DNA of 64,000 nt from Nitricoxidireducens sp046726235 (lineage in GTDB: Bacteria; Pseudomonadota; Gammaproteobacteria; Burkholderiales; Rhodocyclaceae): the NCBI GenBank assembly GCA_046726235.1, contig JBKPAD010000005.1:124001-188000 (forward strand), given 5' to 3'. The notes beneath the pieces are model-generated. The model saw only the letters and a program-made list of their open reading frames with translations. It did no database searches and had not been told where the DNA came from. How positions within the stretch are numbered: position 1 is the first letter of the stretch; every line of letters begins with the position of its first letter. Positions 52,190-60,568 of the stretch are shown here, piece by piece. The position numbers were made by a program, and so were the translations under genes.

Positions 52190-53527
52190 TTACATCTTCC
52201 AGCCGTAGGCAATGCCAATTGCGTCTTGGTGCATCTTGAGGTCGACCGGATGGCCAATAATGCCCCCGCCAGTACATCCAGCGCCCAAGTTGTTACATCC
52301 GCCATCGCCATTGGAAACACCTGTGACCTTATTTTCAAAGGCGTGCATGTAAGACAGGGTCAGTTCGGACTTATTGGCCAAGGTCCAGGTGGCGCCGAAT
52401 GTCAGGTGGGTATCGACAGTGGCAGGCGCCAAGATGTTGAAGAAGGTCTGGGTCGAACCGATCGGTGCCTTCGCGTGATTCAGTCCAGCTCGCAACAGCA
52501 AGTCGGCCGCGTACTGATAAGTGACGCCGAGTTTGTAAACCGTCTGGTCCTTCCAGCCGAAACCAGAACCGTTGTCGGAACCGAGAAGCGTACCGGCGAC
52601 AGCGGGGAACTTGTCGCCATTATTGGAAATCGATTTGACGCCGCCGTAGTTGATCTGCACGACATCGGCGGCGACCATCAACTTGTCGCTAGCCTTGACG
52701 GCGATACCTACACCATAGGTTTCAGGAATGTCGAACTTGCCGGCTTCGGCGAACAGGCCCTTGTACTTGTCGAACTTCGACATCTTGGTCTTGGGCTGGT
52801 AGGTCGCCCCCATGGTGACGGCTGGCGAAAGCTGGCCGGTCCAACCGAACTTCAGGCCGACGCCGCGCGAAGTATCCTTGCCGCGGTTCGTAACGCTACC
52901 TTGGTAAAGAGTCTGGGCATCAGCACCTACGCCGTCGTCGAACGACTCCAGCCCGCGCGCCTCGAAGTTCTGGAAGACCAGATTCAGGCTGACGCCGATC
53001 GAGTGGTTCTTCGCGACTTTCCAGGCGAAGGTCGGCGAGATGAACAACTGCTCGAGATTGCTATAAGTATTCGAGTTTGCGGCGCCTGCGATGACGGCCT
53101 TACCATAATCGGTGTTCATGCCGCCATTGCCATAGACGGAAATGCCAACCGCCATGTCCCCGCCGAGCATCCTGTTGTACCCAAACTCGGGGATAGCGAA
53201 CAGGTTCTTGCCACTCTTGTAATCCGTATTCGGGCTAACCGTTTGATAGGCGTTGTTGATCGTCGGTCCAGGAGTTGCAGTACCAGTCCATCTTGAAGTG
53301 CGGATCGGCGCAAACAGGTCAAGACCCAGGTCCATCCGATCGCCAACCATCGCCATGCCTGCCGGATTCGTGGCGGCGGCCAGCGAGTCTTGCGGCAGCG
53401 CGATACCGACCCCCCCCATGCTCTTGGCCTTGATGCCGTAGCCATGCGAGAAATAGCCGTTGGTGGCGAACGCCGAGGCCGAAAGGCCAGCGGCGGCGAA
53501 GAGTACTGCAAGCTTCGTTAATTTCAT
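52190..53527 (-). CDS. FadL/OmpP1/TodX-family outer-membrane channel
   Basis: This 445-residue protein has a signal peptide (KLTKLAVLFAAAGLSASAFA) and the FadL hallmark after cleavage: TNGYFSHGYGIKAKSMGGVGIALPQDSLAAATNPAGMAMVG. The body has alternating beta strands ending in the aromatic-terminal pattern AIGIAYGWKM. FadL channels move hydrophobic compounds through the outer membrane. It starts 40 bp after the dsrE2 stop, on the same strand, so it may be part of the sulfur cluster. Uptake of sulfur or other hydrophobic substrate is a guess. Confidence 0.88.
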   Translation of the reverse strand: MKLTKLAVLFAAAGLSASAFATNGYFSHGYGIKAKSMGGVGIALPQDSLAAATNPAGMAMVGDRMDLGLDLFAPIRTSRWTGTATPGPTINNAYQTVSPNTDYKSGKNLFAIPEFGYNRMLGGDMAVGISVYGNGGMNTDYGKAVIAGAANSNTYSNLEQLFISPTFAWKVAKNHSIGVSLNLVFQNFEARGLESFDDGVGADAQTLYQGSVTNRGKDTSRGVGLKFGWTGQLSPAVTMGATYQPKTKMSKFDKYKGLFAEAGKFDIPETYGVGIAVKASDKLMVAADVVQINYGGVKSISNNGDKFPAVAGTLLGSDNGSGFGWKDQTVYKLGVTYQYAADLLLRAGLNHAKAPIGSTQTFFNILAPATVDTHLTFGATWTLANKSELTLSYMHAFENKVTGVSNGDGGCNNLGAGCTGGGIIGHPVDLKMHQDAIGIAYGWKM

Positions 53528-53567
53528 CTTCTGTGTCTCCTCCCTGAACGGGACGTGGTTGGGATTG

Positions 53568-54182
53568 TTAGATGAACAGGCAAACGTCGGATTGCTGGGC
53601 GACCGGTAGGAAGGTTGCGGCGCCGGCGTAGTCCATGTCGCTGACGAAATCGTCATGGCTGAAGCCGAACAGCTCGACCGTCATCTGACAGGCGACGAAC
53701 TTGACGCCGGCTTCCTGGCTGAGGCTGCGCAGTTCGTCGATGCTGGCGACGCCGTTGTTGGCGATCGTCTGCTGCATGAGGCTGGTCGCGACCGTTTCAA
53801 AACCGGGGATGCCGGCTTGCACGATGTTCGGGATGTTCCAGTTGATGCCCTTGAACCAGTCGGGGCCGAAAGGCATTTTCATCGGCATGCCGGGGTTGCC
53901 GAGCGGGCTCACCTTGAGGTCCGAGACATCCTTCTTGACCAGATTGAGGCCATAGAAGGTGAAGAAGATCGTCACGTCCCAGCCAAGTGCGGCGGCCGTC
54001 GAGGCGAGGATGAAAGGCGGATAGGCCCAGTCCAGCGTGCCCTTGGTGGCGATGATGGCCATCGAAGGAGTCTTCGACTCCTGGATTTCCCTGAGCTTCT
54101 CTTCGATCTTGCCCGGCAGGATTTCATCCAGCCGCTGGCGAATCAGGTCGTCGATGACGGCGACTTCGGGTGTGGCACCCAT
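53568..54182 (-). CDS. dsrE2: DsrE2-like sulfur carrier protein
   Basis: This 204-residue protein has an N-terminal helix, then SMAIIATKGTLDWAYPPFILASTAAALGWDVTIFFTFYGLNLVKKD, typical of the DsrE/F-like DsrE2 group. A Cys in VKFVACQMTVELFGFSHDDFV follows, the expected sulfane-binding site. A hydrophobic middle segment suggests membrane contact. DsrE2 genes are commonly linked to tusA in sulfur oxidisers and carry persulfide in the cytoplasm. Here it follows tusA on the same strand with a 198-bp gap and a hairpin between them. Confidence 0.88.
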   Translation of the reverse strand: MGATPEVAVIDDLIRQRLDEILPGKIEEKLREIQESKTPSMAIIATKGTLDWAYPPFILASTAAALGWDVTIFFTFYGLNLVKKDVSDLKVSPLGNPGMPMKMPFGPDWFKGINWNIPNIVQAGIPGFETVATSLMQQTIANNGVASIDELRSLSQEAGVKFVACQMTVELFGFSHDDFVSDMDYAGAATFLPVAQQSDVCLFI

Positions 54183-54316
54183 GGTGTTCTCCTCTCTGCT
54201 GTCGATTCATCGATCTTGTGTTATCTCCGCATCATGAAGTATGACGTTCGCCCAAGAGAACGATTGTCCTTATGCGGGAATAACCCTAGATGATGAATTC
54301 TGACTTCTAAAGCGAC

Positions 54317-54343
54317 GCGGGGAACGCCATCGGCGCTCCCCGC
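54317..54343 (-). terminator. Hairpin between tusA and dsrE2
   Basis: A two-part stem (GCGGGGA...TCCCCGC outside, CGCC...GGCG inside, loop ATC) in the 198-bp gap. No T-run follows on the minus strand, so it may be a processing or partial termination signal between tusA and dsrE2. Confidence 0.45.
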
Positions 54344-54380
54344 TATCAATCGACATGCGCGGCGCAAGCGCCGCAGCGCG

Positions 54381-54608
54381 TTACTTGCGCTTCATGAAGA
54401 ATTCGAATTCCTTGTTGTTCTCGGCGGACGAGAGCAGTTCGTTGCCGGTCTGCTTGGCGAAGGCGGCGAAGTCCTTCACCGAGCCGGGGTCGGTCGAGGT
54501 GATGCGCAGCACCTGGCCGGCGGTCATTTCGGCCAGCGCCTTCTTGGCGCGCAGAATGGGCAGCGGGCAGTTGAGGCCGCGGGCGTCGAGATCCTTGTCG
54601 AAGTTCAT
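54381..54608 (-). CDS. tusA: Sulfur carrier protein TusA
   Basis: This 75-residue protein has the TusA motif LDARGLNCPLPILRAKKALAEM, with the persulfide Cys in NCPLP (Cys 14), and ITSTDPGSVKDFAAFAKQTGNELL. TusA takes sulfane sulfur from rhodanese or cysteine desulfurase and passes it on. In sulfur oxidisers it feeds the Dsr or sHdr oxidation pathway. Linkage to dsrE2 and soeABC argues for that role; no rhodanese gene is adjacent. Confidence 0.95.
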   Translation of the reverse strand: MNFDKDLDARGLNCPLPILRAKKALAEMTAGQVLRITSTDPGSVKDFAAFAKQTGNELLSSAENNKEFEFFMKRK

Positions 54609-54778
54609 GTCGTTTTCCTCGTGATTTGGTTGGTCTGTGGAACTGTCTTTGCCGACTCTTGGAGCCGCCTGCGCTCTGCAGGCGTTCCGGCCGGCGTTTC
54701 TTGTAGAACTTTAGCGGGCGATAATATTCTCATGCATCCTGTTTTCGCAACTGTCTTCCGTCATTCGGCGCTGCGGGG

Positions 54779-55759
54779 TCAGGCCACCGACTGGTAGTAC
54801 AAGTTTTGCGGATGGTTGGCCTGGGCGAAGAAGAACCAGCGCTCGACGATCAGCCCTGCGTACTGAACGACGAAGGCGGCCAGCAGCGACTCGGCCGCCG
54901 CTCCCGCAAAACCCGCGAGCAGCAGGCTTGCCGGCACGACGAACACGCCGACCAGGAACACCCACTTCAGCGAGCGCAGGAAGCTGGCGCTGCGGCCATG
55001 GAAGAACTCGCGCGTGTTGAACGAGCCGCCCATGAATCCCTGCGTCTTCTGCACGATCTTCGGATGCTTGATGCCGATCGCCGACTGCAACGTCGACTTC
55101 GGCTTGAGGCGGCAGTTGCGCACCAGCGAGGCCACGCGTGCAATGAGGCCGACCAGCAGGATGATCAGCGCCCAGCCGGCGAAGAAGCTGGCGAGCGCCG
55201 GCGCCACCAGCGCCGCGAAACCCGCCGCCAGCGTGAAGCCCGAGGCGCTGCCGAGCAGCGTGTAGTTGATCACCGTCAGCGGCGTGTGCCATTCGCGCAG
55301 GAAGCGCAGGCAGGCGTAAATCATTCCAGTGGACAGGTACAGCAGGAACGCGAGCAGTGTGCCGATGACGCCGAGCGCCACGGTGACGTCGACGACGATG
55401 CCGCCGGGCAGCGTCGCGATCGCCGGTTTCCAGTCGAGCAGATGCGCGGCGCCATAGAGGAATACCGTGCCCATGAACGCCGGCAGCACGATCACCTCGC
55501 GCGACAGCCAGGACGTGCGCCATTGCGTCGCCGAACGCCAGGCGCGCTCCGGACGGCCGAGGTGGAAGAACGAGGCCACCAGCCCGCCGATGAGGAACAG
55601 CAGCGCCAGCGCGCTGCCGTGGGCGTAGAACGTATGCCCGTCCTGCTTCGGCAGCAGATCGAACAGGGCATACGACTGGGCCGTGAACAGCGCCAGGAAC
55701 AGGCCTTGGCCGACGCCGATCAGCGTGGTGAGGAAAATGACGGAAAAGGCGGGATGCAT
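54779..55759 (-). CDS. soeC: Sulfite dehydrogenase (quinone) membrane subunit, DmsC-like
   Basis: This 326-residue protein has about eight transmembrane helices and the DmsC pattern: GLFLALFTAQSYALFDLLPK, LFLIGGLVASFFHLGRPERAWRS, TSWLSREVIVLPAF. It anchors SoeAB and passes electrons to quinone. Third gene of soeA-soeB-soeC, 13 bp after soeB. DmsC itself would fit, but the cytoplasmic SoeA and tusA/dsrE2 neighbours favour SoeC. Confidence 0.88.
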   Translation of the reverse strand: MHPAFSVIFLTTLIGVGQGLFLALFTAQSYALFDLLPKQDGHTFYAHGSALALLFLIGGLVASFFHLGRPERAWRSATQWRTSWLSREVIVLPAFMGTVFLYGAAHLLDWKPAIATLPGGIVVDVTVALGVIGTLLAFLLYLSTGMIYACLRFLREWHTPLTVINYTLLGSASGFTLAAGFAALVAPALASFFAGWALIILLVGLIARVASLVRNCRLKPKSTLQSAIGIKHPKIVQKTQGFMGGSFNTREFFHGRSASFLRSLKWVFLVGVFVVPASLLLAGFAGAAAESLLAAFVVQYAGLIVERWFFFAQANHPQNLYYQSVA

Positions 55760-55772
55760 GTCGTATTCGTCC

Positions 55773-56504
55773 TTACCAGCTCGTGACGTCGTCGAGCGAG
55801 GGCTCTGCCATGCCGGGCTTGGGCAGCTGCTCGTCGATCTTGAGCGGATTGTCGGCGCGCTCGATCTCGTCGACGCGGATGCGCAGCCGCGTCTTGCGTC
55901 GCGGCAGGTAGTGGTTCGCGGGGCTGGTGCCCCATTCGGGCATCAACTGGTAGCCGCCGGCCTCGCGGATCGCCTGCGAGACTTCCGAGTCCGGATCGTG
56001 GATGTCGCCGTAGAGGCGCGCACTCGTCGGGCACGCGCGCACGCACGCGGGGCGACGCTCCTCCTCGGTCATCTTCGGGTCGTAGATGCGGTCGACGCAC
56101 AGCGTGCACTTCTTCATCACCTTCTGCTGCTCGTCGAACTCGCGCACGCCGTAGGGGCAGGCCCAGGAGCAGTACTTGCAGCCGATGCACTTGTCGTAGT
56201 CGACGAGGACGATGCCGTCCTCCTTGCGCTTGTACGAGGCGCCGGTCGGACAGACCGGCACACAGGGCGGGTCTTCGCAATGGAGGCAGGACTTCGGGAA
56301 GTGCACGGTCTCCGTGTTCGGGAACTCGCCAACCTCGAAGGTCTGCACGCGATTGAAGAAGGTGCCGGTCGGGTCCTTGCCGTAAGGGTTCTGATCGACC
56401 ATCGGGCCGGCCGGGCCCGAGGTGTTCCATTCCTTGCAGTTCGTCACGCAGGCCTGGCAGCCGACGCAGACGTTGAGGTCGATGACCAACGCGAGTTGGG
56501 TCAT
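55773..56504 (-). CDS. soeB: Sulfite dehydrogenase iron-sulfur subunit
   Basis: This 243-residue ferredoxin subunit has four cysteine clusters: VCVGCQACVTNCKEWN, CLHCEDPPCVPVCPTGA, KCIGCKYCSWACPYGVR and CTLCVDRIYD...CVRACPTSA. These bind four [4Fe-4S] centres between SoeA and SoeC. It has no signal peptide, so the complex faces the cytoplasm. The start lies 28 bp after the soeA stop. Confidence 0.92.
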   Translation of the reverse strand: MTQLALVIDLNVCVGCQACVTNCKEWNTSGPAGPMVDQNPYGKDPTGTFFNRVQTFEVGEFPNTETVHFPKSCLHCEDPPCVPVCPTGASYKRKEDGIVLVDYDKCIGCKYCSWACPYGVREFDEQQKVMKKCTLCVDRIYDPKMTEEERRPACVRACPTSARLYGDIHDPDSEVSQAIREAGGYQLMPEWGTSPANHYLPRRKTRLRIRVDEIERADNPLKIDEQLPKPGMAEPSLDDVTSW

Positions 56505-56532
56505 AGCGAGCGTTCCTTGCAGTCGAGCTGGG

Positions 56533-59391
56533 TCATTTCGTCACCTTTCCGGCGAAGAAATTCCACACGCTGCGGCGTTCGCTCTGTCCCGGATACTGCT
56601 TCAAGGGCTCGAACTGCGGCGACGTCTGCTGCGGTTCGCCGGCTTCCGCCTTGCTGATGCGCACGCGCACGTCGTACCACGCGGCCTGGCCGGTGATCGG
56701 GTCGGAGTTGGAAACGCGGCCCGCGCCTCCCGGCAATTCCTCGGAGATCAGGTGATTGAGCAGGAAGCCCTGCTGCGACTCGTTGGCGTCCGGCGTCAGG
56801 CCCCAGGCGCCCGCGGCCTTGCCGATCGCGTTCCAGGTCCACACCGTGCCGGGCTCGACGGCTTCCGAGTGCTTGACCATGCAGCGCACCTTGCCCCACT
56901 GGCTTTCGACCCAGATCCAGTCGCCGTCGTCGATGCCGGCGATGCGCGCCGTCTGCGTGTTCACGTAGAGCAGGTTGTGGGCGTGGATCTGGCGCAGCCA
57001 GGCGTTCTGGGAGTCCCACGAGTGGTACATCGCCATCGGCCGCTGGGTGATCGCGGCGAGCGGATACTTGTGCTTGTCGGTCGCCTGGCCTTCGAGCGTG
57101 TCGGCGTAGAAGGGCAGCGGATCGAACCAGGTCTCGATGCGCTTCTTCAGGTGCTCCGGCGGCTTGCGCGTCAGCCCCTTGCCCTGCGCCGCGGTGCGGA
57201 ATTTCTGCAGCACCTCGGAATACAGGTGGATCAGGATCGGCTCGGCGTAGCGCGTGACGCGATTGCGCTGGCTCCATTGCAGGTAGCCGCGGTTCCAGTT
57301 GCGCATGTACTGGTAGCTCTTCGGCAGCTCGTAATGGAAGACGCAGTTGTTCTTGGCGTACATCTCCCACTGGTTCGGGTTCGGCTCGCCGCGCATGAAC
57401 TTCTCGCCGCCTTTGCCGCGCCAGCCGGCGAGGAAGCCGATGCCGGAGCCGGGCTCGGTCTCGTAGTTCACGATGAAGTCGGGGTAATCGCGGTACTTGC
57501 GCACGCCCTCCTTGGTGACGAAGGCGGGCAGCTTGAGGCGTGTGCCGAGTTCGATCAGCACTTCCTGGAAGGGCTTGCACTCGCCCGTCGGCGGCACGAC
57601 CGGGATGCGTACCGAATCCACCGGGCCGTCGAACTCCGAGATCGGCCGGTCGAGGATCGACATCACGTCGTGGCGCTCAAGGTAGGTCGTGTCCGGCAGG
57701 ATCAGGTCGGCGAAGGCCGTCATCTCGGACTGGAAGGCGTCGGCGACGACGATGAACGGGATCTTGTAGGTCCCGTCCTCCTCCTTGTCGACGAGCATCT
57801 TGCGCACCTCGACGGCGTTCATCGTCGAGTTCCACGCCATGTTCGCCATGAAGATCAGCAGCGTGTCGATCTTGTACGGATCGCCGCGCCAGGCATTGGT
57901 GATGGCGTTGTGCATCAGCCCGTGCACCGATAGCGGGTATTCCCACGAGAAGGCCTTGTCGATGCGGACCGGCTTGCCCTCGGCATCGACGAACAAATCG
58001 TCGGGGTCCGACGGCCAGCCCAGCGCCATGCCGTCGAGCGGCCGGTTCGGCTGCACGGCGCGCGGATCGTTCGGCGTGCGCGCGCAGGGCGGGATCGGGC
58101 GCGGGAAAGGCACCTTGTGACGGAAGCCGCCGGGCCGGTCGATGGTGCCGAGCAGCGACATCAGGATGCCGAGCGCGCGGATGGTCTGGAAGCCGTTCGA
58201 GTGCGCGGCGAGCCCGCGCATGGCATGGAAGGCGACCGGGTTGCCGGTCACCGTGTCGTGCTCGACGCCCCAGGAATCGGTCCAGGAAATCGGCAGCTCG
58301 ATCTTCTGGTCGCGCGCCGTGACGCCCATTTCGTAGGCGATGCGGCGGATGGTGTCGGCCGGAATGCCGGTGATGCCTTCGGCCCACTCCGGCGTGTAGT
58401 CGGCGACGCGCTCCTGCAGCAGCTGGAACGCCGGCTTGACCCTGGTGCCGTCCTTGAGCGTGAACTCGCCGCGCAGGAAGGGATCGGCGCCCGGCGTGTG
58501 CGTGATGACCGGCTTGTTGGTGTTGCGGTCCCACCAGAGCTTGTCCTGGGGGTCGTAGCAGGCTTCTTCCTCGGGCACCTCGGTGCGCAGAAACATGCCG
58601 AACTCGTCGCTGTCCGCATCGACGTTCACCAGTTGCCCGGCGTTCGAGTAGCGCACCAGGAACTCGCGATCGTAGAGGCCCTTGCCGATGATCTCGTGCA
58701 GGAAAGCCAGCAGCAGCGCGCCGTCGGTGCCCGGACGGATCGGCACCCATTCGTCGGCGATGGCCGAATAGCCGGTGCGGACGGGATTGATCGAGACGAA
58801 GCGGCCGCCGTCGCGCTTGAACTTCGCCAGCGCCATTTTCATCGGGTTCGAGTGATGATCCTCGGCGGTGCCGATCATCACGAACAGCTTGGCGCGGTCG
58901 AGGTCGGGACCGCCGAACTCCCAGAACGAGCCGCCGATGGTGTAGATCATGCCGGCGGCCATGTTCACCGAGCACAGGCCGCCGTGGGCGGCGTAGTTCG
59001 GCGTGCCGAACTGGCGCGCGAACAGGCCGGTCAGCGCCTGCATCTGGTCGCGGCCGGTGAACAGCGCGAACTTCTTCGGGTCGGTCGCGCGGATCTTGCC
59101 GAGGCGCTCGGCCAGCGTCGAAAACGCTTCCTCCCAGGAGATCGGCTCGAACTCGCCCTGGCCGCGCTCGGCACTCGGCTTGCGGCGCAGCGGCCGCGTC
59201 AGGCGCGCCGGCGAGTATTGCTTCATGATGCCCGACGAGCCCTTGGCGCAGATCACGCCCTTGTTGAGCGGATGGTCGGGATTGCCGTCGATGTAGCGGA
59301 CTTCGCCATCGCGCAGATGCACGCGGATGCCGCAGCGACACGCGCACATGTAGCAGGTGGTCTTCTTGATCTCTTCGACGGGAACGGTCAT
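56533..59391 (-). CDS. soeA: Sulfite dehydrogenase molybdopterin subunit
   Basis: This 952-residue molybdopterin oxidoreductase has an N-terminal [4Fe-4S] motif TTCYMCACRCGIRVHL (Cys at about 12, 15, 19), GVICAKGSSGIMKQYSPARLTRPLRR, and the bis-MGD domains including SWEEAFSTLAERLGKIR, FTGRDQMQALTGLFARQFGTPN and the C-terminal barrel (IDDGDWIWVESQWGKV). No Tat signal precedes it, matching cytoplasmic SoeA, which oxidises sulfite to sulfate, and arguing against periplasmic PhsA/PsrA-type enzymes. Polysulfide or tetrathionate reductase catalysis cannot be excluded by sequence alone. First gene of soeABC. Confidence 0.9.
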   Translation of the reverse strand: MTVPVEEIKKTTCYMCACRCGIRVHLRDGEVRYIDGNPDHPLNKGVICAKGSSGIMKQYSPARLTRPLRRKPSAERGQGEFEPISWEEAFSTLAERLGKIRATDPKKFALFTGRDQMQALTGLFARQFGTPNYAAHGGLCSVNMAAGMIYTIGGSFWEFGGPDLDRAKLFVMIGTAEDHHSNPMKMALAKFKRDGGRFVSINPVRTGYSAIADEWVPIRPGTDGALLLAFLHEIIGKGLYDREFLVRYSNAGQLVNVDADSDEFGMFLRTEVPEEEACYDPQDKLWWDRNTNKPVITHTPGADPFLRGEFTLKDGTRVKPAFQLLQERVADYTPEWAEGITGIPADTIRRIAYEMGVTARDQKIELPISWTDSWGVEHDTVTGNPVAFHAMRGLAAHSNGFQTIRALGILMSLLGTIDRPGGFRHKVPFPRPIPPCARTPNDPRAVQPNRPLDGMALGWPSDPDDLFVDAEGKPVRIDKAFSWEYPLSVHGLMHNAITNAWRGDPYKIDTLLIFMANMAWNSTMNAVEVRKMLVDKEEDGTYKIPFIVVADAFQSEMTAFADLILPDTTYLERHDVMSILDRPISEFDGPVDSVRIPVVPPTGECKPFQEVLIELGTRLKLPAFVTKEGVRKYRDYPDFIVNYETEPGSGIGFLAGWRGKGGEKFMRGEPNPNQWEMYAKNNCVFHYELPKSYQYMRNWNRGYLQWSQRNRVTRYAEPILIHLYSEVLQKFRTAAQGKGLTRKPPEHLKKRIETWFDPLPFYADTLEGQATDKHKYPLAAITQRPMAMYHSWDSQNAWLRQIHAHNLLYVNTQTARIAGIDDGDWIWVESQWGKVRCMVKHSEAVEPGTVWTWNAIGKAAGAWGLTPDANESQQGFLLNHLISEELPGGAGRVSNSDPITGQAAWYDVRVRISKAEAGEPQQTSPQFEPLKQYPGQSERRSVWNFFAGKVTK

Positions 59392-59509
59392 CTCTGTTCT
59401 TGCGACGGGCTGGCGATTCGTAAATTAGAATTTTGCGATATTCTCCGCGACCTTTCCCCGCGGCTCAAGGGGAAGCTTTTTATTCCCGCATAGAAAACTG
59501 GAGGAATGC

Positions 59510-59911
59510 ATGGCCACCGTACCCGATTTCACCGACGCCGAAATCAAGCTCGCCGGCCAGACGCTGCTCGAACGCTACGGCCGCGCGGTGCCCACCGAAG
59601 TCGCCGACGCCGAGATCGGCCTCGGCTCGGAGGGCGGCGAGCTGACGACCTGCCCCGTCCTTTACTGGGAAGAGCGCGGCGCGCACTTCGTCGTCTTCAA
59701 GATCGCCGAGAGCCGTTATCGCGCGCAGTTCTACTACTCCGAGGCGCAGCAGTACGGCACCGGCAAGGACAGCTTCGACAACCTCGGCGACTGCATGATC
59801 ACCGTGCTGCAGGTGCAGAGCGACCACGAACGCCAGATGCAGGGCATCCGCACCGGCACGACGTCGAAGGACCTGAACGGCGACGACTACGACGGCCCGC
59901 TGGTGATCTGA
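59510..59911 (+). CDS. Hypothetical small protein upstream of qmo genes
   Basis: This 133-residue soluble protein starts MATVPDFTDAEIKLAGQTLLERYG and contains CPVLYWEERGAHFVVFKIAESRYRAQFYYSEAQQYG, then VLQVQSDHERQMQGIRTG. I do not recognise the family. ATG 59510 follows GGAGGAA. Its stop and the phosphoesterase start share TGATG, so the two are coupled, and both precede qmoA on the same strand. It is divergent from soeA, so it may share regulation. Confidence 0.7.
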   Translation: MATVPDFTDAEIKLAGQTLLERYGRAVPTEVADAEIGLGSEGGELTTCPVLYWEERGAHFVVFKIAESRYRAQFYYSEAQQYGTGKDSFDNLGDCMITVLQVQSDHERQMQGIRTGTTSKDLNGDDYDGPLVI

Positions 59912-60426
59912 TGAAAGTCTGCATCGTTTCCGACAGCCACGACCGCGGCCCGATGCTGGCGACGGCGGTCGCCACCGCCATGGCCGAAGGCGCCCAGGCC
60001 GTGATCCACTGCGGCGACCTGATTGGCGTCAATACCGTCAAGGCTTCCCTGAAGCTCGGCCTGCCGCTGCACGTGATCCACGGCAACAACCTCGGCGACC
60101 TCGTCGCCCTTGCGCGCGTGTCCTGCAACTCCGAAGGCCTGCTCAACTACCACGGCCGCGACGCCACGCTGCAAATGGCGGGCCGCCGCATCTTCGTCAC
60201 CCACTATCCGCACTACGGCCACGGCATGGCCTGCACAGGCGACTACGACCTCGTCTGCTGCGGCCACAGCCACGAGCCGCTGGTCGCGCAGCAGCCCAAC
60301 GTCAAGGGCGGCCAGACCTGGCTGGTGAATCCCGGCACGGTGGCCGGCCTCGGCGCACCCGAGGCGACCTGGATCCTCGGCGACCTCGAGGCGATGACTT
60401 TCGAGATTCGCAAGCTCGAGACGTAA
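59911..60426 (+). CDS. YfcE/MJ0936-type metallophosphoesterase
   Basis: This 171-residue protein has the calcineurin-like motifs KVCIVSDSHDRG (DxH), AVIHCGDLIGV (GD), VIHGNNLGD (GN[H] with N for H), VTHYPHYGHG and CCGHSHEP (GHxH). It hydrolyses phosphodiesters in vitro in relatives; the natural substrate is unknown. The GNNLGD motif has Asn instead of the usual His after GN, which may alter activity. Coupled to the small gene upstream. Confidence 0.88.
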   Translation: MKVCIVSDSHDRGPMLATAVATAMAEGAQAVIHCGDLIGVNTVKASLKLGLPLHVIHGNNLGDLVALARVSCNSEGLLNYHGRDATLQMAGRRIFVTHYPHYGHGMACTGDYDLVCCGHSHEPLVAQQPNVKGGQTWLVNPGTVAGLGAPEATWILGDLEAMTFEIRKLET

Positions 60427-60568
60427 CCGGGCCGCTCACGTATACACACACTCTATTTCGCCATAGGAACATTTCACCGCCGATCTTGAGGAATCGCAGG
60501 AAGGGCGCGGGACAGCGCGGGTAGAATCCGCCGCGTTCGCAAGGAACGACCTTTCCCGGAGGCTAGCT

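Noticed and set aside
58117..59493. Long plus-strand open frame antisense to soeA
   Set aside because: High-GC shadow with no family motifs; soeA is well supported on the other strand.
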